Source: Symbiodinium natans (taxonomy: Eukaryota > Sar > Dinophyceae > Suessiales > Symbiodiniaceae). Taken from it: DNA of 64,000 nucleotides. A model generated the notes under the pieces. It made no database searches and was not told where the DNA came from. It worked only from the letters and a program-made list of their open reading frames with translations. Below, piece by piece: positions 1 to 11,949 of this stretch. The translations under genes and the position numbers were made by a program. Numbering within the stretch: the first letter of the stretch is position 1; every line of letters starts with the position of its first letter. The DNA is taken from assembly GCA_905221605.1 (NCBI GenBank), contig CAJNDS010000668.1, forward strand, positions 1,147,055 to 1,211,054. The letters are read 5' to 3'.

Positions 1-599
1 ATTGTTGGCGCTACTTGAAGCAACACATCTAAATTTAGATTTTGTACACACACACACACACACGCTGTGTAATTTAAATTTGTTTTCCGAACATATTAAA
101 TCTATACCATACAACATGGCACAGCCACAGACCCTGCAAAGGTCACCTTTGCCTCGGGTCACCTTTGGTAGTCTCCGAATATAGGGACTCTAGAGTATAT
201 GAGGTGTATGGAAATATATACATATGAGCATATTAGAAATACATACATATATATATATATATAGAGTGGGAGAGTTGTTGTAGGGGAATATGATTAAGGG
301 TCCTTTCTAGGGGTCCCTCCTAAAAAACCTTGTAGTGGTGCTCTTTTTCGTTCGGGGTTTTAAGGTTTAGGCTTTGGGGTGTGGGGGGGGAGGAGGTTGC
401 TCAGGGTTTGCGTTGCTCTCTGGATTCCCTAAATCCCCCATATGTCGAACACCCAAACGCCCCAAGTCCTACACCTTAAACCCTAAACTCCAAACCCTAA
501 ACCCTAGACCCTAAATCCTAATCAGCGGCTCGGGGGCCGGCTTGGGGCTTTGAATTCGGGTTTAGGGTCTTGCGTCTCGGGTTTACGGGTTTACGGGTT

Positions 600-945
600 G
601 TCAGAAAAGATGACAAGCCAGCAGCACCGTCACGGATGTCGGTGTGGGGCAGCAAGGCGTACGGCGTCCACACGCCATATGGGTTTGCGAAGCTGCGCAT
701 GCCATTGTGAGAATGAGAAGTAGACCATGCAGCACTTCTTGCGCTGGTCCGCAGCGCGGACGTTGCCGGGCGTTGCTTCATCTGCGCAAAGAATGAGGTC
801 CAAAGTCGACCGGCCGACTGCTGAAGTGATGCTGTTTAACATCTGAAGAGGCGCCGGGAGCTGGAGGAAAAATCCCAGGACCTTGCGGAGGTCGATGACC
901 CAAAACACGATTTCGCCGCGCCGCCCTGATCTGCGCCGCATCATC
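600..945 (-). pseudogene. Frameshifted fragment of a dinoflagellate-type protein (DExTPGN...RK signature)
   Basis: The minus strand encodes about 75 residues of non-repetitive protein containing DEATPGN, then a basic RK pair and VYFSFSQW. Near 690-710 the likely continuation shifts to another minus-strand frame (FANPYGVWTPYALLP... then IRDGAAGLSSF). Read across the shift, the pattern resembles a protein family I recall as common in dinoflagellate gene models, with D-E-x-T-P-G-N, an aromatic/SF stretch, then a tryptophan-rich segment and a GG-S motif. Its function is unknown to me. It is flanked on both sides by TTTAGGG-type repeats and has no start or end of its own, so it is probably an old captured fragment. 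Alternative: chance coding-like DNA. The family assignment rests on memory. Confidence 0.4.
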
Positions 946-1291
946 TCTGCAGGGGATTTTGGGGTTTAGTTTGGGGTTGAAGGCTTGGTAGCCCAGTCAC
1001 CACATTACAGGAAGGGTATTTTGGGGTTGGCACCACCCGGCTACTGAGCAAGGCTAGAAGTGTGGCAACTATACTGATAACCCTCTTTAGGATACGCATA
1101 ACCCTACTTACAACTACCCCTAAACCCTAAACCCTAAACCCTATAACCCTAACCCCTAAACCCTAAACCCTAAACCCTAAACCATTCTAAGCTCTAAACC
1201 CTAAACCCTAAACCCTAAACCCTAAACCTACTCATAACGACCCAAATGAACCTCCCGGTGCCGGGTGAGTCTTCGGGGCTTCTGCCTGCAG

Positions 1292-1350
1292 CGCGCTGCT
1301 GAGCTGCGCCTGCTGGCCCACGGCCAGCCCCGCCTCGTGCAAACCCGGGT
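1292..1350 (+). other. Coding-like shard between telomere-type repeats
   Basis: A GC-rich island reads through in one frame (CLQRAAELRLLAHGQPRL...) and stops where TTTAGGG repeats begin. It is too short to identify. Immediately upstream, 1265-1291 begins GTGAGT and ends CTGCAG, like a 27-nt intron. No start codon or full domain is present. Confidence 0.3.
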
Positions 1351-1605
1351 TTAGGGTTTAGGGTTTAGGGCTTAGGGCTTAGGGTTTAGGGTTTAGGGTT
1401 TAGGGTTTGGGGTTTAGGGTTTGGGGTCTAGAGCTTAGGGTTTAGGGTTTAGGGCTTAGGACCTTCTTGGAGGTTCATGGGTAGTTGCCCAGAAACCATT
1501 AAAGTTTTTTGGGGTCCCTAGGGGAGTACCCCTATTTTAGGAAATATGGTTCACCTATACCTGCGACTGTAGTTCAGTTGTTTTTCGTTTTTTAGTTTCT
1601 TTTTC

Positions 1606-1606
<1 letters not shown>

Positions 1607-1696
<90 letters not shown>
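1607..1696 (+). repeat. Poly(T) run of 90 bases
   Basis: An uninterrupted run of 90 T follows a T-rich lead-in (TTTTTCG repeated) and ends at ATGGGGGCTG. It could be the reverse complement of a poly(A) tail left by retroposition, or simple slippage; no recognisable gene precedes or follows it. Its exact length is unreliable in any assembly. Confidence 0.9.
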
Positions 1697-1699
<3 letters not shown>

Positions 1700-1753
1700 G
1701 GGGCTGCCTGTCCATGACATGATAAGAGAACTGGGCTTGAGGGGCTCGGATTC

Positions 1754-1865
1754 TACTTGGAGGTCCATGGGTGGGCTCTAGGTAGGGTTAGAAGAACTCT
1801 AACAATTATAGGTAGAGTTGCCATAATCATACCCCTACTCAGAACAAACCATGAACCTCCAAGTA
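1754..1865. mobile_element. MITE-like element, family 1, copy D
   Basis: This 112-bp element begins TACTTGGAGGTCCATGG and ends with the inverted counterpart CCATGAACCTCCAAGTA. The interior carries AATTATAGGTAGAGTTG, as in the other family members. It has no coding capacity. Confidence 0.6.
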
Positions 1866-1882
1866 GACCCTAGTCTAGCCCA

Positions 1883-1986
1883 GGGACTCCATACCTCTTA
1901 ATTGAGGAACATACCACAAAATACCATGGGGCTCCTTCTTATAGACGTTAAGGTGTATTCCTTACTTAAGAGGTATTGGGGTCTCT
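1883..1986. mobile_element. MITE-like element, family 2
   Basis: About 104 bp with imperfect terminal inverted repeats: the left end reads CCATACCTCTTAATTGAGGAA and the right end GTATTCCTTACTTAAGAGGT. It lies 18 bp after family 1 copy D. Related copies are at 2640-2730 (partial), 5071-5214, 10932-11005 (partial) and 14198-14292. Noncoding. Confidence 0.5.
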
Positions 1987-2090
1987 GAAGCCCTGAACCC
2001 TAAACCCTAAACCCGAAACCCTAAACCCTAACCCCTAAACCCTAAAACCCCAAACCCTAAACCCTAAACCCTAAAACCTAAAACCCTAAT

Positions 2091-2188
2091 TTGCGTACGG
2101 CTGGCCTCGAGCCTCTTGCGCGGATTGTCGCACTGGAGGTCGAGCACAAGGAGCTGATAAGGCCGTGGAAAGGTTTCGGGTTGCCCTA
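2091..2188 (+). other. Coding-like shard between telomere-type repeats
   Basis: An open stretch of about 30 codons (LRTAGLEPLARIVALEVE...) ends at a TAA formed by the first CCCTAAA unit. Composition is gene-like rather than repeat-like. There is no start codon and no recognisable domain. It is probably a fragment of an exon or element. Confidence 0.3.
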
Positions 2189-2554
2189 AACCCTAAACCC
2201 TAAACCCTAAACCCTAAACCCCATATAAACCCTACACCCTAAACCCTAAACCCTAAACTACTTTGGGCCTCTGAGGTTGAAACTCTCGTAGGGTTTAGCC
2301 ACTGCCCCTGGAAAGGTCCGGGCTTAGGCTTGGGGGTTTACGGTTGTTGCTGCTGTTCTTCTAAACCCTACCCTAAACCCTAAACCCTAAACCCTGGTTC
2401 CTAGAGCCTAAAAGCCCTAACCCTCAACTCTAAGCCCGAAACAGCCCCTAAAAACCCTGAAAGGCAAAAACCCGCATCTCGTAAAACTTCTTAAACCATC
2501 ACAGTGCCAAGGGGCTGCTTGAAACCCTAAACCCTGAACCGCAAGCCCCTCCTT

Positions 2555-2576
2555 CCCCCCCCCCCCCCCCCCCCCC
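2555..2576 (+). repeat. Poly(C) run of 22
   Basis: A homopolymer of 22 C within a degenerate CCCTAAA region. Its length is uncertain. Confidence 0.9.
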
Positions 2577-2914
2577 GCGGCTTCGGGATTAGGGCTTAGG
2601 CTCATAAGGTAACCTTAACCCTGAAGAAAGGATCCCTTCCCCCTTGCCTAGTCAACATTCCTTTTATAGGGTTCCTTACATGGTGTACAAGGAATATTCC
2701 TTACTTCAGGCATATTGGGGGGGGTCTCCGAAACCCTAAACCCCAAACCCTAAACCCTAAACCCTCAACCCTAAACCCTCAACCCTAAACTCTAAACCCT
2801 AAACCCAGGGATTAGGGCCCACCCGGGTCCTACGTTTCAGTTTCGCTAAGCTTCAGGCCCAGGCTTGAACTCTACAAGACCCAAACCCTCGAAGCCCTGA
2901 GAGTCAGCCGTCAG

Positions 2915-3020
2915 TTTAGGGTTTAGGGTTTAGGGTTTAGGGTTTAGGGTTTAGGGTTTAGGGTTTAGGGTTTAGGGTTTAGGGTTTAGGGTTTAGGGTT
3001 TAGGGTTTAGGGTTTAGGGT
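2915..3020 (+). repeat. Perfect interstitial TTTAGGG array
   Basis: About 15 near-perfect consecutive TTTAGGG units on the + strand. This is one of the cleanest arrays in the window, and its orientation is opposite to the larger array at 4750-4962. Confidence 0.95.
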
Positions 3021-3123
3021 TGGAAAGCCCAGAGGCCTCACTTGAACTGCAGGCACCAGGAAAGAAAAAAATCCAATCAGGTGCATCGATGCGAGCTTTG
3101 CATTGCCGGTGTCGTGACCAGCG

Positions 3124-3262
3124 CTCGCAACCCTAAACTCCCTAAACCCTAAACTCCCTAAACTCCCCAAACTCCCCAAACCCCCTAAACTCCCTAAACT
3201 CCCTAAACTCCCTAAACTCCCTAAACTCCCTAAACTCCCTAAACCCTAAACCCCCTCACGCT
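3124..3262 (+). repeat. Nine-base variant array (CTCCCTAAA)n
   Basis: A distinct higher-order variant in which CCCTAAA alternates with CT to give CTCCCTAAA, repeated about a dozen times with CCCCAAA interruptions, then returning to CCCTAAACCC. This suggests local tandem amplification of a mutated unit rather than telomerase addition. Confidence 0.85.
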
Positions 3263-4749
3263 GCCAACTTCAGCCTTCGTTGGGATTGGTGGCCCGGTGC
3301 TGGCCATGGCAGGGCGCCCCCTAAAGCCTACAAGCCCGGATCAGGGGTTAGGGTTTAGGGTTTAGGGTTGAGGGTTTTCGGGTTTAAGGTTGATTTAGGG
3401 TTCAGGGTTTGGATTTCAGGGTTTAGGGGTTCGGGAGCTTAGAGTTTAAGGGCGTTGGGGGGCTTAGGGAGTTGAGGGCTTGAAGGCTGAGTCCCAAAAC
3501 ACCTAGAAGCCCTAAACTGCTGGAGTTTCGGGGGTTTTGAGTGGCTCCCGCACTGCTCTGCTAGAGAAGATTCCGAACAAAAAATGAAGGAGGATCCTCA
3601 TGCGATGTGGGGCCGTCTTTCTTCATTTTTGGGTGCCTTGGGGCTTCTAATTCCCGACCCTAAACCCTAAATTCGAGGTTCAGGTTGCCAGTCTTTGGGG
3701 CGTGGCTTTTTTGGGGCTTCGGGTCGCTGGGGCTTGAGGGCTTAAAGGCTTCGAGCTCATTCTCCGTCTTTGCATGTGGGCTTCAAGTAAGCTTGATTCC
3801 AAATGCCGAACGCCGAACATAGTCCCTAAACCCTAAACCCGAATTCTATAAGAATCAAACCACACTAGAGTCATTTCGGGACGAATGGCTGTTGTCCTCC
3901 AACTGTAGGCCTCCCTTCCACACCCCGAAACCCTAAACCCGAAGATTTTAGGGTTTGGGGTTTAGCTAGGCCCCATAGATTCACCCTACAGGCGAAGGTG
4001 AGAGAAGATCCCCAGGGCTAGTGTTAGAGATGAAGATTAGGGGTTGGGCCATCCCGCATTTGAGAAAATCCTTTCTTGCCGGCACCCCGCGCCACTCTGA
4101 TATGGGTTGGCACCGCCGGCTCTGTGGCTTAGCGAGTAGAGCCCTAAACCCGAAACCCTAAACACTTAACCCTAAACCCTAGACCCCAAACCCTTAGCCC
4201 TAAACCCCAAACCCTAAACCCTTAGCCCTCATCGACCTCAGTTGGGTGGGCGAAGGAGGCGGCTGGCTACGGCCCTACTCAGCACACAGAGCAGCGGCGC
4301 GCGAGCTGTGAGACTTTCTTTGCGGTTTCTTCGACCCCCCTCGACTACACGTGCATTTTCCTGGGTTTAGGGTTTAGGGTTTAGAGTTATGACTTAGGGC
4401 TTAAGGTCCAGGGTTTCGCAACTAAACCGAAATCGCCGATTGCTTGGACTAAACTCCCTGAACCTCCCCTAGCATCTTACATCTTAGATTTTTGAGACCC
4501 GAGCCAACCAATTTTGGGGGATGAGAAATGAACTTCGAGACCATGATTGTGGGGTTTAGGGTTTAGGGTTGAGGGTGTAGGGTTTAGGGTTTAGGGTTGA
4601 GAGTTGAGGGTTGAGGGTGTGGGGTGTAGGGTCTAGGGTTGAGGATGTAGGGTTCTCTCGCTTATTGGCCAGTTCTGGGGGCCACGCTCGCACTTTGAAT
4701 TCTGTTTCACACCCTGGCCCGCAAATTGCCCTACAAGCCCCATATCGGG

Positions 4750-4962
4750 CTAAACCCTAAACCCTAAACCCTAAACCCTAAACCCTAAACCCTAAACCCT
4801 AAACCCTAAACCCTAAACCCTAAACCCTAAACCCTAAACCCTTAAACCTAAACCCTAAACCCTAAACCCTAAACCCTAAACCCTAAACCCTAAACCCTAA
4901 ACCCTAAACCCTAAACCCTAAACCCTAAACCCTAAACCCTAACCCTAAACCCTAAACCCTAT
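4750..4962 (-). repeat. Long interstitial CCCTAAA array
   Basis: About 30 tandem CCCTAAA units with only a few single-base irregularities. It is the longest telomere-type array in the window. Confidence 0.95.
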
Positions 4963-5070
4963 ACCTTATAAACTCCTCACAAAAACAAACCCACGACCTT
5001 CGGCTCTAGTTGGGCGAAATGGATGTTTCTTCGAGGAACGCACGTGCTCGGAAACCAGTGCCAAATCCGC

Positions 5071-5214
5071 AGAGAGCCCAATACCCCTTCATCAAGACAT
5101 ACGCCTTATAAGGCACTCTATTGGGGCCCGTAAAGAGACCATAACCCCCGTCTCAAGAAGCACGCCTTACAACCTTGCAGGGCGCGTATTCTGACACCAA
5201 GGGGTATCGGGCCC
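5071..5214. mobile_element. MITE-like element, family 2 (longer copy)
   Basis: The left end AGAGAGCCCAATACCCCTTC is mirrored at the right end by AAGGGGTATCGGGCCCTC. The interior has two CGCCTTA blocks. Noncoding; the boundary is inferred from the inverted ends. Confidence 0.45.
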
Positions 5215-6022
5215 TCAACCCCCAAATCCCCCGGAAATCCTGCGACGCAGGGTGAAACGCAGCTCCTCTGGCCCACACGTCAGTCCTCCACAGCAATTTC
5301 TCAACAGACCCTGGTTTGCCCCAAACCCTGAACCCCAAACCCAAAATGGTTTAGGGTATAGGGCCCTGAACCCAAACCCTAAACCCTGAGGCTTGCTCAG
5401 ACGACCTACCTTAAGTCGCATGATGGAAGGACCCCTCCACTTTCGGCACAGCTATATTGGGTATCTCCCAACATGCATCCCCCACCCCATCTACTAGAGT
5501 CCTTCTGTAAGACTCCCCAGTGGGTGACCCTGTTTTCGGAATTGGGTTTAGGTTTTCAGTTCTTTTGGGTTTATATTGGGTACTCATGCAGCCTTGAATG
5601 AAGGGCATTGGGTTCGATAACCTCAGCCTTATTCTATAATCAAGGGTATGGGGCTCTCTAAGAGGTTCCACACAATCAAGAAGGTCCAGCAAAACCGTGG
5701 AGTTTCGGTTTGGACTAGTCGGGTTTAGGGGTTTGGGCACGTCGGGTTTAGGAAAAGGTTAAGAGTTTCGTGGGCTCTGCTGAGTTTAGAACCTGATGGT
5801 CCGCACGGAATGCCCGAAGAAACAGTCAACAGCAAAAGACTGAAAATAACAAAAACTCACACCTAGAACCAAGAAAGCAATGTACGCCCAAAACCTTAAC
5901 CCTAAACCCTGAAGGCCCTAAACCCTACACCTGATCAGCCACAACCCGCCCCCAACCCCCAAACCCCAGAAGCCCGATGTGCTAAAGCCCGTCACCCAGA
6001 AACCTAAAACCACTTAACATCC

Positions 6023-6177
6023 TACTTGAAGGTTCATGGTACTTACTACCCAATTATAACTGTACTTATAACCCCACTTATAATACCCCTAAAGGGCCTT
6101 ATGGGGGTTAGCCCTATTATAAGTAGGGTTGTAAGCCCAGTTATAAGTGGTTAGTAAGTCCCGTGAACCTCCAAGCA
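6023..6177. mobile_element. MITE-like foldback element, family 1, copy A
   Basis: About 155 bp. The left arm starts TACTTGAAGGTTCATGG and continues with CTTATAACCCCACTTATAAT. The right arm is its imperfect inverse, ending GTGAACCTCCAAG. The centre holds CCCCTAAAGGGCCTTATGGG. Almost the whole element can fold on itself. Near-identical copies lie at 14634-14783 and 15703-15857. Confidence 0.7.
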
Positions 6178-6745
6178 TGAGCATTGAGCCACCCTGCCAT
6201 GAACCTAACTCTGAACTCTAGCACAAGCCCTAAATCGCCCTAGAAGGAAAAGTTGAGCTTTGGGTTTTGAGGAGGGCCTTTATTACCCCAGAAGCCCCCA
6301 CATCTTATGACCCTAAATGTCTGCAATACCCAGCGAGGCTCCAGGTTAATTACCAAGTCACTCAGCACCGAATCGCCACAAAACCCTAAAATCTAAAACC
6401 CTAAACCCTAAACCCCCAAAACCATAATCTCGAAGATCTGCGTGTGACGATGCCTCGCCACCCAAGCGGCGCACGGCCACGAGGAAGTCCGGGGCCTCCT
6501 CAATACCTCAGAGGCTTTGCTCAGGCGTTCGGGTTTAGGGTTTAGGGTTGAGAGTGTAGGGTTTAGGGCTAGGGTTTAAGGTATAGGGTATAGGGTATAG
6601 GGTTTAGGGTTTAGGGTTTAGGATGTAGGATTTGGCTGCCGGATCAAAAAAAAACAAAAAAGGATCAAAAAAAAATAACGCAGCCCAGGATCAAAAAACA
6701 AATAAAAAAGGATCAAAAAGAAAATGAACTTCGACTTCGAGTACG

Positions 6746-7010
6746 AAAACTCGAGTTTTGGTACGTTTTCGGAACCCGATCGAGGACCCTCTCACACGAA
6801 ACGCGTGTCGACGTGCTAAAACTCGAGTTTTGGAAAGGTTTTCCGGGGACGATTGACGACCCGCCCTCTCACACGAAACGCATCTCGAGGCGCGAAAACT
6901 CGAGTTTTTGTGCGTGTTCGAAGCACGATCGACAACCCTCTCACACAAAACGCATCTCGAGGCGCTTAAACTCGAGTGTTGGTACGTTGTTCCCGACGCG
7001 ATCGACCAAT
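6746..7010 (+). repeat. Four tandem 72-77 bp units centred on a CTCGAG palindrome
   Basis: The palindrome AAAACTCGAGTTTT occurs at 6746-6759, 6818-6831 and 6895-6908, with a degenerate copy at 6967-6980. Each is followed by a GATCG-containing spacer and CCCTCTCACACGAAACGC. Spacing is 72, 77 and 72 bp. Confidence 0.85.
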
Positions 7011-7532
7011 ATATTCTGCATATCTATACTTATTTTATTCATATTTATGTTTCTATTAATATCAATATTATTATGATTCATATTAACTTTAACATAACAT
7101 ATCATGTACAATATATAATATTATCATGGAATATATAATAAATGTTGAAAAAAACAAACCGCAATATAATATAATATATACAAATGGATATAATATAAGA
7201 TATAATAAAATACATTATAAAACATATGAAATAATATAATATTATGTAATATAATATAATATAATGGTTTATGATATACTATAAGATAATAATTTATGAT
7301 ATAATATCATATAATACAAACTGTTTCATTTACAGTACAAAACATAGAACAAAAATACTTAATATTTAATGTCTAATAATATATATATATAGCATTCAAT
7401 AAATAGTATAATAATACATATATATATTATATAATATAATATATATATTATATATATATATATTATACTTAATAAAATTCGAAAATATAAAAACTACATA
7501 TAAAATATTAAAAATATATTATAATATAAACA
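7010..7532. repeat. Highly AT-rich segment
   Basis: TAATATAATATA-type sequence of very high AT content with many short palindromes. There are no open frames of interest and no recognisable organellar gene. It separates the palindromic units from the (GTA)n array. Confidence 0.85.
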
Positions 7533-8852
<1,320 letters not shown>

Positions 8853-9165
8853 TCCCAGTTGCAAACAATGCTCGCATCATGGGTCTCGAAGAGACGCGTA
8901 GGCTTTGAAGCAGGCTTGCGCGATTTAAAAAAGCGGGGGTCTGGTAAAGGCGGGGTGCAGCCCTCCCCCCCCCCCGCCCCCACACACGCAAACACAATGC
9001 TCGCATCATTATTGTCGAACAGACGCTTATTTTTGAAGCAAGCTTACGTGACTTAAAAAGCGGGGGGGTTGGGGGGGGCGCAGCCCCCCCCATTTGCAAA
9101 CACAATCCTCGCACCATGGCTTTCGATACACGTGTATGCGTTGAAACAAGCTTGTGCGACTTAAA
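8853..9165 (+). repeat. Three tandem units of about 105-140 bp
   Basis: Each unit starts near TTGCAAACAATGCTCGCA or its variant and continues with CGA, an AGACGC-like block, TTTGAAGCAAGCTTGCG-like sequence and GACTTAAAAAGCGGGGG. Units one and two end in a C-rich tract with GCAGCCC. The third is truncated and runs into the AAGCCAAG repeat. Confidence 0.7.
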
Positions 9166-9245
9166 AAAAGAAGCCAAGAAGCATAAAGCTAAAAGCCGAG
9201 GAGAGCCAGGAAGCCAAGAAGCCAAGAAGCCAAGAAGCCGTGAAG
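9166..9245 (+). repeat. AAGCCAAG short tandem repeat
   Basis: Repeated AAGCCAAG/GAAGCC units between the 125-bp repeat and the inverted right-hand palindromic units. Confidence 0.7.
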
Positions 9246-9251
9246 CCAAGA

Positions 9252-9472
9252 GTCAGAACTTGGGGTTTTAGCGCCTCGAAATGCGTGTCGTGTGAGAGGG
9301 TCGTCAATCGTGCTCTGAAAACGTACCAAAACTCGAGTTTTGGCGTCTCGAGACGCGTTTCGTGTGAGAGGGTCGTCGATCGCGGCCTTATGTTTTTTGA
9401 TCCTTTTTTATTTTCTTTTTGATCCTTTTTTATTTTCTTTTTGATCCTTTTGTATTTTTGTTTTGATCCCTA
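9252..9472 (-). repeat. Inverted right arm of the compound module
   Basis: On the minus strand this repeats the left arm. AAAACTCGAGTTTT is at 9328-9341, with a degenerate version near 9252-9270. Each is linked to GTGTGAGAGGGTCGTC, and the arm is followed outward by TTTTTGATCC blocks. Two units remain against four on the left. Confidence 0.8.
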
Positions 9473-10289
9473 TCCCGTAGGATTTAGGGTTCCCTAAACC
9501 TCAAACCCAACTGAAACCAACACCCTAGGCTTGCAAAACTCATAACATTGAGGGTCAGGGACATGCAACTTCGTGAAGCATGCCATACTAGACCCAGGAG
9601 TAACCTAGGAACAAGAAGGGTACCTTGTTTGGTTTTAAGGGGATTATAAGGGAACCCCAACCCCTAAAACAAAGGAACTAAGGCCCTAGCATACTTGGTC
9701 AAAGCTCTCCGAAGCCCAGAAGCTCCGGCAAGCCCTGAAGCACGAAACAGGTTTGAGGCTCCGACATTCTTCAACCATAGTAACCCTAAACCCTAAACCC
9801 TGAACCCTAAACCCTGAACCTTGAACCCTAAACCTCAAACCCTAAACCCTGAACCCTGAACCCTGAACCCTCGACCCTGAACCCGAAACCCTAAACCCTC
9901 AACACGAACTGTCCGGCAGCCTCGAACACTTGAGCATGTCGGGGCGTGGTTCGAAGGCTTGCTCCAGGTGAGCCCAACCCCCCTCAGTTAGTTAAGGGTT
10001 TAGTAGGGTTTAGGGTTTGGGGAAAGTGTCTATCGGGCTCAGACACCCTTCACTCAGGAAACTAGCACTAAATGAGGTCTCATCGGCTTCGTTGGTTGAA
10101 AACGACCTTAAGCTTTAAACAATGCATACGACTGAAACCTCAAACCCTGAACCAGATTAGGCCCTAAACCCCCCCTTAAACCCAAAGCCCTGTGCATCCA
10201 AAACCCCCCTAAGCACTATAAACCCTACAAGCCCTATAAACCCTTAACCCTCCCTAAGCCTTCTATACCCTAAAGCAGGATCAACCCTA

Positions 10290-10809
10290 GACCTCTGAAG
10301 GCCTCTAAACGCACTTGCAGAGTCGGCTCGCAATGAGGAGACAGCCAAGCAAAATACAGTCGGTGTCGTATGCAGACCATCTTCAAGCCGACCATCCATC
10401 CCTTTGAGGAGATCGAATACCCTTTGTAGCGGAGCAGACCTACGGGTGGACTGGGCATCCCAAAAGTCCTGGCAACCAGTTGGAGACTCAGATCTCCCGG
10501 CGGAAGCCCTTGGGAGAATCCGGACTCAACTGGCGATTGCCGAATTGACCTATTCTCGTGCTGCTGCTCAGCAGTTCACTTCTCAGGTGGCTGCCATCAC
10601 GGCTCATCTTGCACAGGGGCAAGATCCTTTGCCCAAAGTTTCACACTTCATTGGCGCTCATTTTTGAGGCTGCTCATCGAGAGGCACGCCCTCCTACTCG
10701 AGGTGGGATTCAGACTCCCTCCTACGCAAGTGGCACAAAGATTTCGAGAATCCTGAAAGAGAGCGAAGACACATCCAAGCCCATTTCACGACGTCCAAGG
10801 ACCTGTAAC
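10290..10809 (+). pseudogene. Unidentified coding-like fragment with one in-frame stop
   Basis: One + frame stays open from about 10305 through 10664, is broken by a single TGA at 10665-10667, and continues in the same frame to a TAA just after 10806. Composition is protein-like: LPAEALGRIRTQLAIAEL, and after the stop WHKDFENPERERRHIQ. It contains no telomere-type repeats although both flanks do. No Met start is obvious and no family is recognised. It is probably a decayed gene or element fragment. It could be a two-exon remnant, but no splice sites surround the TGA convincingly. Confidence 0.4.
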
Positions 10810-11044
10810 AACAAAACCCTACAAGCCCTAGAAACCCAACAAACCCCTAAGCCCTAGAACCCAAAACCCTGCACCTAGAACCGTAAACCCTACACCCTAA
10901 ACCCTAAGCCTGAACCCCATGGCCCTCCCAAAGAGCCCCAGACCCCTTAAATAAGGAAAGTAGCTTCTATCATACCCAGGATCCCTATGTAGTTTAAGGC
11001 ATACTAACCCCTACCCCCTAAACCCTAAACCCTAAATGCTCCTT

Positions 11045-11152
11045 TCAGGGATCGTACGGGCTCTCCTCTGGGTCCTCCCGGGGCCCCGGGCGGCGCTTGC
11101 GCTGCAGGAGCCGGCGCTTGGTCTCCGCATCGGTGGAGCTTCGCAGCTCCTT
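11045..11152 (-). other. Coding-like shard with own stop codon
   Basis: The minus strand reads about 35 codons of charged protein (KELRSSTDAETKRRLLQRKR...) ending in TGA at 11045-11047. GC-rich and unlike its repeat flanks. It looks like the 3' end of an exon. Not identified. Confidence 0.35.
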
Positions 11153-11163
11153 TTTTGAAAGGG

Positions 11164-11244
11164 GGTTTAGGGTTTAGGGTTTAGGGTTTAGGGTTTAGGG
11201 TTTAGGGTTTAGGGTTTAGGGTTTAGGGTTTAGGGTTTGGGGTT
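11164..11244 (+). repeat. Interstitial TTTAGGG array
   Basis: About 11 near-perfect TTTAGGG units starting directly after the coding-like shard at 11045-11152. Confidence 0.95.
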
Positions 11245-11287
11245 TAGGGTTTTGGGTTCAGGGTGTAGGGTTTAGGGTTCAGGGGGG

Positions 11288-11391
11288 TGCTTATAACCCC
11301 ATTTATAACTGTACTAGGCCCCCAAAGGTCTCTCAGTAGGTTAGAAGTATACTTATTTTTGGGGTTATAAGTACCCTTGAACCTCCAAGTA
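11288..11391. mobile_element. MITE-like element, family 1, copy E (left end missing)
   Basis: It contains CTTATAACCCCATTTATAACTG and a right end GAACCTCCAAGTA typical of the family. The left terminal repeat is absent. Confidence 0.5.
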
Positions 11392-11949
11392 GCGACTGGA
11401 AGGCTGAAAGCCAGGGTTTATAGGGTTTAGGGTTGTTGTTTAGGGTGTGAGGGTTGAGAGTTTAGGGTTTAGGGTTTTGTTTAGGGTGTGAGGGTTGAGA
11501 GTTTAGGGTTTGTTGGGGGTGTCGAAACGCCCGGACGCCGTCGCCTCCTTTAAGGACGCCCTGGCTGCTGACCTCCTAGCGAATAGCGCGGGGGAGCGTT
11601 CAGCCGGCTGCTCTCCATCAGTGCGCGCCGTGTCGCGCTTGAGGTAGTTCTCACTTTTGCAATTTGGGCTGCGTCGCCACAGTGGCGCGCTTTTGGCCCG
11701 CGCGGGTTTCATTGATCTGACCCCTATGCCATGGAAGGAAGGGGGGGGGGGGGGGTTCGGTGTATAACGGGCTAAGGGTTGAGAGTTTAGGGTTCAGGGG
11801 TTTTGGGTTATAGAGTTTTCGGGGCTTGGGGGTTTAAAGGCTTCGTTTTAGGAACTATGGCTTAAGCTTAGGATTTGGGTCCCTTCTTGGGTCGCCTATG
11901 TCCCTAAACCCTCAACCCTTTAAAACAAGGACCCCAAAAAGGGACCCTA

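Larger units (their letters stand above)
1..6643. repeat. Subtelomere-like mosaic of degenerate TTTAGGG/CCCTAAA repeats
   Basis: Short arrays of the seven-base telomere-type repeat occur in both orientations, with variants such as CCCTGAA, CCCTCAA and CCCCAAA. They alternate with unique pieces of 50-300 bp. Clear arrays lie near 1118-1232, 1349-1460, 1995-2090, 2184-2260, 2915-3020 and 4750-4962. Because orientation flips repeatedly, this is interstitial rather than a chromosome end. Apart from the listed shards, MITE-like elements and homopolymers, I see no gene. Open frames of 60-110 codons here mostly read repeats. Bases 1-300 contain a short (CA)n and (TA)n microsatellite and nothing else recognisable. 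Confidence 0.85.
9476..11940. repeat. Telomere-repeat mosaic between the compound module and the cox1 insertion
   Basis: Degenerate CCCTGAA/CCCTCAA repeats at 9780-9900 and a clean TTTAGGG array at 11164-11244 are interleaved with unique DNA. The longest unique stretch is the coding-like piece at 10290-10809. A GC-rich island at 11520-11715 has an open minus-strand frame of about 69 codons but no recognisable domain. No intact gene seen. Confidence 0.75.

Noticed and set aside
1-300. A true chromosome end (telomere)
   Set aside because: Repeat orientation is mixed and the arrays are short and internal; no long terminal array is present at either window edge.
5411-5740. 109-codon minus-strand frame
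   Set aside because: Mostly translation of degenerate repeat and MITE-like sequence; no recognisable protein features.
6746-7010. CRISPR-like array (regular 72-77 bp spacing)
   Set aside because: The whole unit is repeated, spacers are not unique, there are no cas genes and the context is eukaryotic.
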